Positions 8,753 through 17,065 of a DNA stretch of 44,902 nucleotides are shown here, piece after piece. Source of the DNA: an uncultured beta proteobacterium (GTDB taxonomy: Bacteria; Pseudomonadota; Gammaproteobacteria; Burkholderiales; Burkholderiaceae_E); the NCBI GenBank assembly GCA_903934295.1, contig CAIZNI010000031.1, positions 1 to 44,902 on the forward strand. The letters are read 5' to 3'. A model generated the notes under the pieces. It was not told the origin of the DNA, made no database searches, and saw nothing but the letters and a program-made list of their open reading frames with translations. Each line of letters opens with the position of its first letter. The first letter of the stretch is position 1. The position numbers and the translations under genes are program-made.

Positions 8753-9791
8753 GGCACGCGCCCAGCCCTCGGGTGCGATGGCATTGCTGTCGCCGCTGCT
8801 CGCGCTGGCGATCACCGTGGTGATCGGCACGGGGCTCTTCTGGCTGCTGGGCAAGGATCCGGTGCGCGGGCTGTCGATGTTCTTCTGGGAGCCGATCCGC
8901 ACGCCCTATGCGCTGACCGAGCTGGGGGTGAAGGCCACCCCGCTGGTGCTGTGCGCGCTGGGGCTGGTGGTGTGTTTCCGGGCCAATGTCTGGAACATCG
9001 GTGCCGAGGGTCAGCTGCTGGCCGGCGCGATGGCCGCCGGGGCGGTGGCGCTGCTGGCCACGCCCGCCAACGGCGCCTGGATGCTGGCACCGGTGCTGGT
9101 GGCCGGTGTGCTGGGGGGGATGTTCTGGGCCTCGATCACCGCGGTGCTGCGCGACCGCGCCAACGCCAACGAGATCCTGGTGAGCCTGATGCTGGTCTAT
9201 GTGGCGCAGCTGCTGCTGGCCTACCTGGTCCACGGCCCGCTGAAGGACCCGCTGGGCTACAACTTTCCCCAGAGCCGCCTGTTCGTTCGCGAGGTCCTGA
9301 TGCCGCGCCTGGTCCCTGGCTCGCGGCTGCACCTGGGCGCGCTGCTGGCGCTGGTCGCGGTGCCGTTCGTGGCGGTATACCTGTTCCGCAGTTTTCCCGG
9401 CTACAAGCTGCAGGTGGGCGGGCTCGCGCCGATGGCCGCCCGCTATGCCGGCTTCTCGTCACGGGCTGCGCTGTGGCAGGCGATGCTGCTGTCGGGTGCG
9501 CTGGCCGGGCTGGCCGGCGCGATCGAGGCGGTCGGGCCCCTGGGCCAGCTCACCCCGTACGTGTCCTCGGGCTACGGCTTCGCCGCAATCATCGTCGCCT
9601 TCGTGGGGCGACTGCATCCGGTGGGCGTGGTGTTCGCCGGCCTGCTGATGTCGATGTTCTACATTGGCGGCGAGCTGGCCCAGTCGCGCATGGGCCTGCC
9701 GAATGCGCTCACCGGTGTCTTCCAGGGGGTGCTGCTGATCGCGCTGCTGGCCAGCGACACCCTCATCAACCATCGCTGGCGCTGGCGCTGA
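8742..9791 (+). CDS. ABC transporter permease, purine/nucleoside type (first subunit)
   Basis: This 350-residue integral membrane protein of the branched-chain/nucleoside permease superfamily (YufP type) has about nine hydrophobic segments. The signature WNIGAEGQLLAGAMAAG lies after the third segment, and the conserved loop GFAAIIVAFVGRLHP is near the C-terminus. I chose the ATG at 8742, which overlaps the ATPase gene by 11 bases. An upstream in-frame start at 8724 is possible but would deepen the overlap. The family normally works as a heterodimer with the permease encoded next. Confidence 0.92.
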   Translation: MRLEARAQPSGAMALLSPLLALAITVVIGTGLFWLLGKDPVRGLSMFFWEPIRTPYALTELGVKATPLVLCALGLVVCFRANVWNIGAEGQLLAGAMAAGAVALLATPANGAWMLAPVLVAGVLGGMFWASITAVLRDRANANEILVSLMLVYVAQLLLAYLVHGPLKDPLGYNFPQSRLFVREVLMPRLVPGSRLHLGALLALVAVPFVAVYLFRSFPGYKLQVGGLAPMAARYAGFSSRAALWQAMLLSGALAGLAGAIEAVGPLGQLTPYVSSGYGFAAIIVAFVGRLHPVGVVFAGLLMSMFYIGGELAQSRMGLPNALTGVFQGVLLIALLASDTLINHRWRWR

Positions 9792-9834
9792 TGAGTCCCG
9801 CTCGCCACCCCTGCCGCGTCATTCCGGAGGCCGC

Positions 9835-10755
9835 TTGGACGCCATCGCGCCGCTGATCGCCGCCACGCTGAACGCCGGCACGCCGCTGGCGCTGGCCGCG
9901 CTCGGCCTGCTGCTCAATGAAAAGGCAGGACTGGTCAACCTGGGCGCCGAAGGCATCCTGCTGATGGCGGCGGTGGCCGGCTTCGCGGTGGCGCTGGTCT
10001 CGGGCAGCACCGCGCTGGGCATGCTCGCCGGCGCACTCACCGGCGCGGCGATGGCCGGCCTGCTCGGGGGCCTGATCATCTGGCTCAACACCAACCAGTA
10101 CGCCAGCGGCCTGGCGATCAGCCTGTTCGGCGGTGGCTTGTCGGCCTTCATCGGGCTGCCTTTCGTGGGCCGAAACCTGCCGCCGGCCGAGGTCTGGGCG
10201 GTGCCCTTCCTGTCCGATCTGCCCTGGGTGGGGCCGGCGCTGTTCCGGCAGTCGCCGATGGTCTACCTGACCATCTTCGCCGCCTTCGCGATGATCTGGT
10301 TCCTCGACCGCTCCCGGTCCGGACTGGTGCTGCGCTCGATCGGCGAGTCGCCCGAGGCGGCCCATGCGCTGGGCTATCGGGTGCGCTGGATCCGGCTGGC
10401 GGCGATGATGGCGGGCGGTGCGCTGTGCGGGCTGGCCGGTGCCTTCATTTCGGTCATCTACACACCGCTGTGGGTCGAGGGCATGATCGCCGGTCGCGGC
10501 TGGATCGCGCTCGCCCTCACGGTCTTTGCCACCTGGCGACCGGCCCGCGTGCTGCTGGGCGCCTACCTCTTCGGTGGCGTCACCATGCTGCAGTTTCACC
10601 TCCAGGGCATGGGCGTGCAGGTTGCCAGCCAGTGGCTCTCGATGCTGCCCTATGTGGCGACCATCGTCGTGCTGGCGCTGATCTCGCGCAACCCGATGTG
10701 GATTCGTGTCAACATCCCCGCCTCCCTGGGCAAGCCTTTTCACCCGGGTCATTAG
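9835..10755 (+). CDS. ABC transporter permease, purine/nucleoside type (second subunit)
   Basis: This 306-residue membrane protein is the partner permease (YufQ type). The motif NEKAGLVNLGAEGILLMAA sits near residues 27-45 and is followed by about seven more hydrophobic stretches. The start is TTG at 9835, supported by a GGAGG Shine-Dalgarno four bases upstream and by the family N-terminus beginning with the first membrane helix. No better ATG exists in frame. It is 43 bases downstream of the first permease and 89 bases before the binding protein. Confidence 0.9.
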   Translation: MDAIAPLIAATLNAGTPLALAALGLLLNEKAGLVNLGAEGILLMAAVAGFAVALVSGSTALGMLAGALTGAAMAGLLGGLIIWLNTNQYASGLAISLFGGGLSAFIGLPFVGRNLPPAEVWAVPFLSDLPWVGPALFRQSPMVYLTIFAAFAMIWFLDRSRSGLVLRSIGESPEAAHALGYRVRWIRLAAMMAGGALCGLAGAFISVIYTPLWVEGMIAGRGWIALALTVFATWRPARVLLGAYLFGGVTMLQFHLQGMGVQVASQWLSMLPYVATIVVLALISRNPMWIRVNIPASLGKPFHPGH

Positions 10756-10844
10756 CCCCGAAACCGGTTCCATCGATTGCCCCGTCGTCGGGCAGCGAAT
10801 GTCTTTCGAAGCACTTCATCCAACCTGAGGAAAGAGAGTTCCCG

Positions 10845-11999
10845 ATGTTCGACAATCGCAAACGCAGCCTGCTGCGCAGTGCAGCAACCCTGAGCGTGCT
10901 GGCCGTGGCACTGGCCGCCTGCGGCAAGAAGGAAGAGCCGCCCGCGCCGGCGCCCGTCGCCGCTGCCCCCGCACCCGCGCCCAAGCCCGAGCCGCTGAAG
11001 ATCGCGTTTGCCTATGTCGGCCCGGTGGGCGACGGCGGCTGGACCTTCGCGCACGACAACGCCCGCAAGGCGGTCGAAAAGGAGTTCGGCGACAAGGTGG
11101 TCACCAGCTTCGTCGAGAAGGTGCCGGAAGCGGCCGATGCCGAGCGGGTGTTCCGCGACATGGCCAGCCAGGGCAACAAGCTGATCTTCGGCACCACCTT
11201 CGGCTACATGGAGCCCATGCTCAAGGTCGCCGAGACCGCCAAGGACGTGAAGTTCGAGCACGCCACCGGCTTCAAGCAGGCCGAGAACCTGCGCACCTAC
11301 GACAGCCGCACCTATGAAGGCGCCTACATGGCGGGCGTGATTGCGGGCAAGATGACCAAGAGCAACGTGCTCGGCGTGGTCGGCTCGATTCCCATCCCCG
11401 AGGTGATCCGCAACATCAACTCGTTCACCCTGGGCGCGCAGAGCAGCAACCCGAAGATCAAGACGAAGGTGGTCTGGGTCAACGAGTGGTTCAACCCGCC
11501 CAAGGAAAGCGATGCCGCGCAGAGCCTGATCAACCAGGGCGCCGACGTGCTGTTCCAGAACACCGACTCGTCGGCCGTGCTGCAGACCGCCGGCAAGAAC
11601 AAGAAGCTGGCGTTCGGCTGGGACAGCGACATGACCGCCTACTCGCCCGAAGCGCACCTGGGCTCGGCGATCATCAACTGGGCCCCGTACTACATCAAGG
11701 CCACGCGTGATGCGCTCGAGGGCAAGTGGACCGGCAACAGCGGCGTGTGGTGGGGTGTCAAGGAAGGCGCGATCGACATGGTGTCCATCTCCGACAAGGT
11801 GCCTGCCGAGACGAAGGAAACCGTCGAGAAGATCAAGGCCGGCCTGAAGGATGGCAGCTTCGCGATCTGGAAGGGCCCGATCGTCGGCCAGGACGGCAAG
11901 GAAGTCCTGAAGAAGGATGAAGTCGCCGACGACAAGTTCATGAGCGGCATCATGTTCTACATCAAGGGCGTCGAGGGCAAGGTCCCCAGCGGCAAGTGA
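10845..11999 (+). CDS. BMP-family substrate-binding lipoprotein of the purine/nucleoside importer
   Basis: This 384-residue protein begins with a lipoprotein signal: basic N-region, hydrophobic core and lipobox LAAC with Cys26. A Pro/Ala-rich spacer follows. The Bmp/PnrA-type periplasmic binding fold begins at KIAFAYVGPVGDGGWTF. The BMP family (PnrA, YufN, Med) binds nucleosides and purines. The ATG at 10845 follows a good GAGGAAAGAGAG ribosome site. The upstream gap (10756-10844) contains a small hairpin, TGCCC-N7-GGGCA at 10778-10794, which could adjust expression relative to the permeases. It is the likely dedicated receptor of the ABC importer, and it has a clear paralogue at 14103-15191. 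Confidence 0.93.
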   Translation: MFDNRKRSLLRSAATLSVLAVALAACGKKEEPPAPAPVAAAPAPAPKPEPLKIAFAYVGPVGDGGWTFAHDNARKAVEKEFGDKVVTSFVEKVPEAADAERVFRDMASQGNKLIFGTTFGYMEPMLKVAETAKDVKFEHATGFKQAENLRTYDSRTYEGAYMAGVIAGKMTKSNVLGVVGSIPIPEVIRNINSFTLGAQSSNPKIKTKVVWVNEWFNPPKESDAAQSLINQGADVLFQNTDSSAVLQTAGKNKKLAFGWDSDMTAYSPEAHLGSAIINWAPYYIKATRDALEGKWTGNSGVWWGVKEGAIDMVSISDKVPAETKETVEKIKAGLKDGSFAIWKGPIVGQDGKEVLKKDEVADDKFMSGIMFYIKGVEGKVPSGK

Positions 12000-12012
12000 T
12001 CGTCGCACGACG

Positions 12013-12048
12013 TGCCCCGCGGCCGGCGGCAATGCCTGCCGCGGGGCA
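12013..12048 (+). terminator. Terminator-like hairpin after the BMP lipoprotein gene
   Basis: Perfect 11-bp arms TGCCCCGCGGC (12013-12023) and GCCGCGGGGCA (12038-12048) enclose a loop that can itself pair (GGC-AAT-GCC). There is no T-run. It fills the 61-base gap before the Rieske gene and probably ends or attenuates the transporter transcript. Confidence 0.6.
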
Positions 12049-12060
12049 GACGGCTTCTCC

Positions 12061-13062
12061 ATGATCGAACACCGACTCTGGCTGCCGGTCTGCGCAGCCG
12101 CCGATCTGGTCGCCGGCGCGGTCGTGGCGATCCGCGTGCTGGGTCGCGACATCGCGCTCTGGCGTACCGCCGAGGGACACCTCGCCGCGGCGCCCGATCG
12201 CTGCCCCCACCGGGGCACCCCCTTGTCATTGGGCTGCGTCCAGGGTGAGTCCCTGGTCTGCGCCTATCACGGCTGGCACTTCGGGCCGACCGGCCGGTGC
12301 GTGCGGATTCCCGCGTTGCCGGCAGTGCGCCCCGGCACCCGTCAGGCCCTGGCCACCGTCGATGTCGGTGAACGCCACGGGATGATCTGGGTGCGTCTGG
12401 GCCCGGCCCACGAGGCCGACCTGCTCGCCCAGCCGCCTGCCTTCGAGGGGCCTGACGGCCCCGGCATCAGCCGCCTGCTGTGCGGCCCTTACGACGTGGC
12501 CACCAGCGCACCGCGGGTGATCGAAAACTTTCTCGATCTCGCCCATTTCGGCTTTGTGCATCCCGGCACGCTGGGCGATCCGGCGCAGCCGCAGATTCCC
12601 GACTACCAGGTGGCGGGTGGCCTGGCCACCCAGGGGCTGCAGGCCGAGGGCTGCCAGGCCTGGCAGCCGCGCAGCAACCTGCTGGCCGAGTCGGGCGCGA
12701 TGGTGCGCTATCGCTATTCGGTGCCCGCGCCCTTCAGCGCGGTGCTGGCCAAGTGTCCCGAGGGCTGGGATTCGCACCAGGAGTCGATCGCGCTGTTCAC
12801 CCTGCCGATGGAGCCGACCCGCACGCGGGTGTGGTTCCTGGTGGCGATGTCGGCGGCCGGCCGTTCCGATGCGCAGATCCGCGCCTTCCAGGACGTGATC
12901 TTCGAGCAGGACCGGCGCATCCTCGAGGCCCAGCGCCCGGCCTGCCTGCCGCTGGATCCGGCGCTCGAGGTGTCGTGCGCGGCCGACCGGCTGTCGCTGG
13001 CCTACCGGCTGTATCTGCGCACGCTGGGCATCGGCTTTGGCGTGGAGCCGGTGCGCGGCTGA
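12061..13062 (+). CDS. Rieske non-haem iron oxygenase, alpha subunit
   Basis: This 333-residue protein has an N-terminal Rieske 2Fe-2S domain with C48-x-H50 and C67-x2-H70 (CPHRG and CAYHGWHF). The catalytic domain has the mononuclear iron motif ENFLDLAHFGFVH, with N156, D159, H162 and H167, and the C-terminal FEQDRRILEAQRP typical of phthalate/vanillate-demethylase-like enzymes. Such oxygenases need a reductase, and none is encoded alongside. Within a purine locus two family precedents are relevant: the Ndm N-demethylases of methylxanthines and HpxD, a Rieske urate hydroxylase of Klebsiella. I cannot decide between these and an unrelated aromatic substrate. A 61-base gap with a strong hairpin separates it from the importer genes, so it may be a separate transcript. 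Confidence 0.9.
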   Translation: MIEHRLWLPVCAAADLVAGAVVAIRVLGRDIALWRTAEGHLAAAPDRCPHRGTPLSLGCVQGESLVCAYHGWHFGPTGRCVRIPALPAVRPGTRQALATVDVGERHGMIWVRLGPAHEADLLAQPPAFEGPDGPGISRLLCGPYDVATSAPRVIENFLDLAHFGFVHPGTLGDPAQPQIPDYQVAGGLATQGLQAEGCQAWQPRSNLLAESGAMVRYRYSVPAPFSAVLAKCPEGWDSHQESIALFTLPMEPTRTRVWFLVAMSAAGRSDAQIRAFQDVIFEQDRRILEAQRPACLPLDPALEVSCAADRLSLAYRLYLRTLGIGFGVEPVRG

Positions 13063-13070
13063 CGGTGCGC

Positions 13071-13952
13071 CTAGCCTGTTGACCGGACCGGCGCGCGGCG
13101 GCTTTCCGTCCAGCCCATGTAGAGCCCGCTGGCCACGATGATCGACGACCCGATCCAGGTGTAGACCGAGGGCAGATTGCCGAACACCAGATAGCCCAGC
13201 AACCCGGCGCCCAGCAGCTGAACGTACTGGAAGGGCGACATGATGTTGGCCGGCGCCAGGCCCATCGCGCGGGCCACGCAGTAGTGGCCGACCGCGCCGA
13301 ACAGGCCCAGGCTGAGCATCATGATCACGTCGGTCAGGCGGACCGGTGTCGTCCAGAAGAAGGGCACCAGGATCGAGGTGGCGAGGCTGCCCAGCATCGC
13401 GCTGTAGATCGCCGAGGTCTCGGCCGAATCGGTGCCCGCCACCCGCCGCGTCAACACCTGGTAGGTGGCATAGCAGCCCGAACTGCACAGGATGAGCAGC
13501 GACGACCACTGGAACACGTCGCTGCCCGGGCGCACGATGATCAGCACGCCGACGAAGCCGGCCAGCACCACCATCAGCCGGCCGCGGTCGATCCGCTCGC
13601 CCAGCATCGGCACCGCCAGCAGGGTGACCATCAGCGGCGACAGGAAGCTGATCGAGGTGGCCTCGGCCAGCGGCACGGTGCGCAGCGCGAAGAAATACAG
13701 CGTGGTCGAGCAGACCTGCAGCACCGAGCGCGACAGCTGGGCGACCGGCTGGGTCGAGCGCAGGACCGCCAGCCCGCGCCGCGGCAGGAAGAGCGCGAGC
13801 ACGAACAGGAAATGGCCCAGCGTGCGCGCCCACACGATCTGCACCGAGCTGTAGTCGGGGCTGAGCACCTTCACCAGCGTGTTCATGCAGGCGAAGCAGC
13901 AGACGGCCAGGCACATGAACAGGATCCCGCGGGTGATGCGACTGGTCGGCAT
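13071..13952 (-). CDS. DMT-superfamily (EamA) transporter
   Basis: This 293-residue protein has ten hydrophobic segments in two EamA repeats, beginning RGILFMCLAVCCFACMNTLV. Characteristic elements are TLYFFALRTVPLAEATSISF and GERIDRGRLMVVLAGFVGVL in the first repeat, and ARAMGLAPANIMSPFQYVQL in the second. Members export or import small metabolites across the inner membrane. The start is the ATG at 13952. It is convergent with the Rieske gene (stops 8 bases apart) and divergent from the second BMP gene with a 150-base control region between them. A purine-related solute is possible from context only. Confidence 0.85.
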   Translation of the reverse strand: MPTSRITRGILFMCLAVCCFACMNTLVKVLSPDYSSVQIVWARTLGHFLFVLALFLPRRGLAVLRSTQPVAQLSRSVLQVCSTTLYFFALRTVPLAEATSISFLSPLMVTLLAVPMLGERIDRGRLMVVLAGFVGVLIIVRPGSDVFQWSSLLILCSSGCYATYQVLTRRVAGTDSAETSAIYSAMLGSLATSILVPFFWTTPVRLTDVIMMLSLGLFGAVGHYCVARAMGLAPANIMSPFQYVQLLGAGLLGYLVFGNLPSVYTWIGSSIIVASGLYMGWTESRRAPVRSTG

Positions 13953-14026
13953 GGGGATCGGCGGTGCTGCTTTCGGGGTGATGCGCGGGTGAGCGACAGG
14001 CGCGGGCCGGGGCGACCCGCAACGCT

Positions 14027-14065
14027 CAGGCACAATTCTGTGCCTGCACGCGCCTCCCGGCGTGC
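14027..14065. promoter_or_regulatory. Abutting palindromes in the DMT/BMP divergent region
   Basis: CAGGCACAATTCTGTGCCTG (14027-14046) is an inverted repeat with perfect 8-bp arms and a 4-base centre. It shares its last base with a second one, GCACGC-N8-GCGTGC (14046-14065). They lie 37-75 bases ahead of the BMP start and about 75 bases from the DMT start, which is a good operator position. They could also fold as RNA hairpins in the BMP leader. Confidence 0.45.
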
Positions 14066-14102
14066 GGGTGATTCCATTCCGGGAGACATGTCGAGGACAA
14101 CC

Positions 14103-15191
14103 ATGTCGAAAAACCTCACCCGCCGCGGCTTTGTCGCGTCGTCCGCGGCCGTGGCCGCCCTTTCCCACCTGCCGATCGCCCGCGCGGCTGATCCCCTGAA
14201 AGTGGGGTTCGTCTATGTGACGCCGCTGTCGGCGGCCGGCTGGACCGCCCAGCACCAGGAGGGCCGCCAGCAGATGGAGCGCACGCTGGGCGCGCGGGTG
14301 CAGGCCCGCCATGTCGAGAACGTGTCCGAGGGGCCCGACGCCGAGCGGGTGATCCGCGATCTGGCCCAGCAGGGCCACCGGCTGATCTTCACCACCAGCT
14401 TCGGCTACATGGAACCGACGCTGAAGGTCGCGCGCGACTTTCCGCAGACCGCGTTCGAGCATGTCTCCGGCTATCGCTCGGCGGCCAATGTCGGCGTCGT
14501 CAACGCACGCTTCTACGAGGGGCGATACCTCGCGGGCATGGCGGCGGGGGGCGTCTCGCGCACCGGCGTCGCGGGCTGCGTCGCGGCGTTTCCGATTCCC
14601 GAGGTCGTCCACGGCATCAACGCCTTCGTGCTGGGCATGCGGGCGGTCAATCCGGCGGCGACGCTCAAGGTGGTCTGGGTCAATACCTGGCACGACCCCG
14701 GCCGCGAACGCGACGCGGCGCTCACCCTGATGAACCAGGGCGTCGATGTGGTGACCCACCACACCGATTCGACCGCGGTGGCGATCGCCGCCCAGGAGAA
14801 GGGGCGCTGGTGCGTGGCCTATCACAGCGACATGCGGGCGTTCGCGCCGACGGCGCAGCTCACCGCGGTGACGCACCACTGGGGCGGGCACTACACGCGC
14901 AGCGCGCAGGCAGTTCTCGAGAACCGCTGGCAGCCGGGCGCGGTGTGGGGGGGCCTGCGCGAAGGCATGATCGGTCTGGCCGAGTTCGGCCCCGCGGTGC
15001 CCGAGGCGGTGCGGGTGCGGGTGCGCGAGCGTCAGGCGGCGATCGCCAGCGGAAAATTCCACCCGTTTTCCGGCCGCCTGCTCGACAATGTCGGCCGGGT
15101 CCGCCAGACGGCCGGCAGCCTCTCCGACGAGGCGCTGAACCGGGTCGACTGGTATGTCGAAGGGGTGCAGGGAAAGTTGCCGGGGGCTTGA
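14103..15191 (+). CDS. BMP-family periplasmic binding protein with Tat signal
   Basis: This 362-residue paralogue of the lipoprotein at 10845-11999 shares many blocks with it, for example SFGYMEP, the PIPEVV segment, KVVWVN and NQGVDV. Its N-terminus is different: NLTRRGFVASSAAV is a twin-arginine signal and cleavage is expected after PIARA. There is no lipobox, so the mature protein should be soluble in the periplasm. A GAGG site six bases before the ATG at 14103 supports this start; another in-frame ATG at 14088 adds five residues. The stop overlaps the guaD start as TGATG, so the two genes are coupled. It may be an alternative receptor for the single ABC importer upstream, or a sensor. Confidence 0.9.
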   Translation: MSKNLTRRGFVASSAAVAALSHLPIARAADPLKVGFVYVTPLSAAGWTAQHQEGRQQMERTLGARVQARHVENVSEGPDAERVIRDLAQQGHRLIFTTSFGYMEPTLKVARDFPQTAFEHVSGYRSAANVGVVNARFYEGRYLAGMAAGGVSRTGVAGCVAAFPIPEVVHGINAFVLGMRAVNPAATLKVVWVNTWHDPGRERDAALTLMNQGVDVVTHHTDSTAVAIAAQEKGRWCVAYHSDMRAFAPTAQLTAVTHHWGGHYTRSAQAVLENRWQPGAVWGGLREGMIGLAEFGPAVPEAVRVRVRERQAAIASGKFHPFSGRLLDNVGRVRQTAGSLSDEALNRVDWYVEGVQGKLPGA

Positions 15192-16459
15192 TGCAGGGAT
15201 ATCGCGCGGCGCTGCTGCGCTTTGATGCCGGGGATGTTCTCCAGCGGGTCGACGACGCGCTGGTGATCGTCGATGAGGGGCGCATCCTCGAGGCGGATGC
15301 GTTCGCGGCGGTGGCCGCGCGCCATCCCGACGTGGCCTGGGTCGACTGGCGCCCTTGGGTGCTGGCGCCCGGCTTCGTCGACACCCATGTGCACTTTCCC
15401 CAGCTCGACGTGATCGGCTCGCCGGCCGATGGGCTGCTGCCGTGGCTGGAGAACTACACCTTTCCGCACGAGGCGCGTTTCGCGGATCCCGCCTACGCGG
15501 CGGCGATGGCCGAGGTGTTCCTGGATGAGCTGTTGCGCAACGGCGTGACCACCGCCATGGTCTATTGTTCGTCGCACCGCGCCAGCGCCGAGGCTTTCTT
15601 CGCGGCCTCGCTGCGGCGCGGTTTGCGGATGGTGGCGGGCAAGTGCCTGATGGACAGCAACAGTCCCGACCCGGTGCGCGACGAGACCGCCACCAGCCTC
15701 GTCGAGTCGCAGGCGCTGATCGAGCGCTGGCACGGTCGCGGGCGGCTCGGCTACGCGCTCACCCCACGCTTCGCGGCGAGCTGCTCCGAGGCCCAGATGC
15801 GCGGCGCCGCCGAGCTGGCCGACGCCTACCCTGGCACCTGGGTGCAGACCCATGTCGCCGAGAATCACGACGAGATCGCCTGGGTGGCGCGGCTGTTCCC
15901 GCAGGCCCGCAGCTATCTCGACGTCTATGACCGGCTGGGCCTGCTGCGCGAGCGCAGCATGTATGCCCACTGCATTTATCTCGACCACGAGGACCGGGCC
16001 CGGCTCGCGGCCAGCGGCGCCAGCGCCGCGGTCTGTCCGACCTCCAACCTGTTCCTGGGCAGCGGCCTGTTCGATTTCGGCGCGGCCGCACAGGCCGGCT
16101 TCCAGTGGGGCCTGGCCTGCGATGTCGGCGGGGGCACCTCGTTCTCGCCGTTTCGCACCATGCTGGCCGCCTACGAGGTGGCGCGGCTGGGCGCGCTCAC
16201 GCTGGCGCCGCAGACCCTCTGGTACCGCCACACGCTGGGCGCGGCGCGCGCGATGGGACTGGGCAGCCAGGTGGGCAATGTCGCCCCGGGCTACGACGCG
16301 GATTTCATCGCGCTGGACGACCGCGCCACGCCCCTGCTCGCGCGGCGCAGTGGCGCCGCGGCGTCGCTGGCCGAGTGGCTGTTCTCGCTGATTGTGCTGG
16401 GTGACGACCGGGTGGTCGTGCAACGGGTCGCCGGCGGCGTGCCGCTGGCGGGTTTCTAG
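15191..16459 (+). CDS. guaD: Guanine deaminase
   Basis: This 422-residue amidohydrolase converts guanine to xanthine and ammonia. Zinc-site and substrate motifs are in order: PGFVDTHVHFPQLDVIGSPA, then LLPWLENYTFPHE (guanine-binding region), TPRFAASCS, VQTHVAENHDEI, YAHCIYL, and the late Asp in CDVGGGTSFSPF. Length and order match bacterial GuaD. The ATG overlaps the stop of the BMP gene by one base. Its product feeds XdhAB encoded at the other end of the locus. Confidence 0.95.
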   Translation: MQGYRAALLRFDAGDVLQRVDDALVIVDEGRILEADAFAAVAARHPDVAWVDWRPWVLAPGFVDTHVHFPQLDVIGSPADGLLPWLENYTFPHEARFADPAYAAAMAEVFLDELLRNGVTTAMVYCSSHRASAEAFFAASLRRGLRMVAGKCLMDSNSPDPVRDETATSLVESQALIERWHGRGRLGYALTPRFAASCSEAQMRGAAELADAYPGTWVQTHVAENHDEIAWVARLFPQARSYLDVYDRLGLLRERSMYAHCIYLDHEDRARLAASGASAAVCPTSNLFLGSGLFDFGAAAQAGFQWGLACDVGGGTSFSPFRTMLAAYEVARLGALTLAPQTLWYRHTLGAARAMGLGSQVGNVAPGYDADFIALDDRATPLLARRSGAAASLAEWLFSLIVLGDDRVVVQRVAGGVPLAGF

Positions 16460-16477
16460 CCGTCGGGCCCGCGCGAC

Positions 16478-17062
16478 TCAGCTGCTGGCGGCGACCAGCG
16501 CGCGCCGCATCTTCACGAATTCGATCACCTGCGCGGCAACCAGTTCGAGCTGCTGCACGACCGCGGGATCGGGCCCCTGCGGGCCCGAGTCGAAAGCCGG
16601 GCCGTTGGTGTGGACCATCGCGGCATAGGGCGTGGGCCAGCCGCGCAGCGAGTGCACGATGGCCCGCAGGGCCGCGACCGTGGCGCCCATGGCCTGCGGC
16701 CCTTCGGCGCAGACGATGCAGCCCACCGCCCGTGATTCGAGGTAGACCCGCGAATCGGTGCGCAGGTCCTCGATGTAGTCGAGCGCGTTCTTGAGCAGTC
16801 CGGAGATCGATCCGTGATAGCTGGGCGAGGCGATGATCACCCCGTCGGCTTCACGAAGCGCCTGGACCAGTTCGGTCTCGCGCGGACCGCGAGCCGCGGT
16901 GGCGGGGTCGTAGTGGGGCAGTTGCAGCTCGGCGCCGCCGAAGACGCGGGTGCGCGCCCCCAGGGCCTGCGCGGCCGCCAGTGTCATGCGCAGCGCGCGC
17001 TCGCTGGTGGAGCCGACGCGGGTGGTGCCGCCGATGCCGACGATCAGGGGTTGTGGGTTCAT
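16478..17062 (-). CDS. NADPH-dependent FMN reductase family flavoprotein
   Basis: This 194-residue flavodoxin-fold protein starts IVGIGGTTRVGSTSERAL, the phosphate-binding loop of the NAD(P)H-dependent FMN reductase family. It also has ASPSYHGSISGLLKNALDYI, which shapes the flavin site. Members reduce FMN or quinones, often supplying electrons to oxygenases. It is convergent with guaD (18 bases between stops) and three bases downstream of the Nudix gene, with which it forms an operon. A role as reductant for one of the local oxygenases is only a possibility. Confidence 0.88.
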   Translation of the reverse strand: MNPQPLIVGIGGTTRVGSTSERALRMTLAAAQALGARTRVFGGAELQLPHYDPATAARGPRETELVQALREADGVIIASPSYHGSISGLLKNALDYIEDLRTDSRVYLESRAVGCIVCAEGPQAMGATVAALRAIVHSLRGWPTPYAAMVHTNGPAFDSGPQGPDPAVVQQLELVAAQVIEFVKMRRALVAASS

Positions 17063-17065
17063 GGT

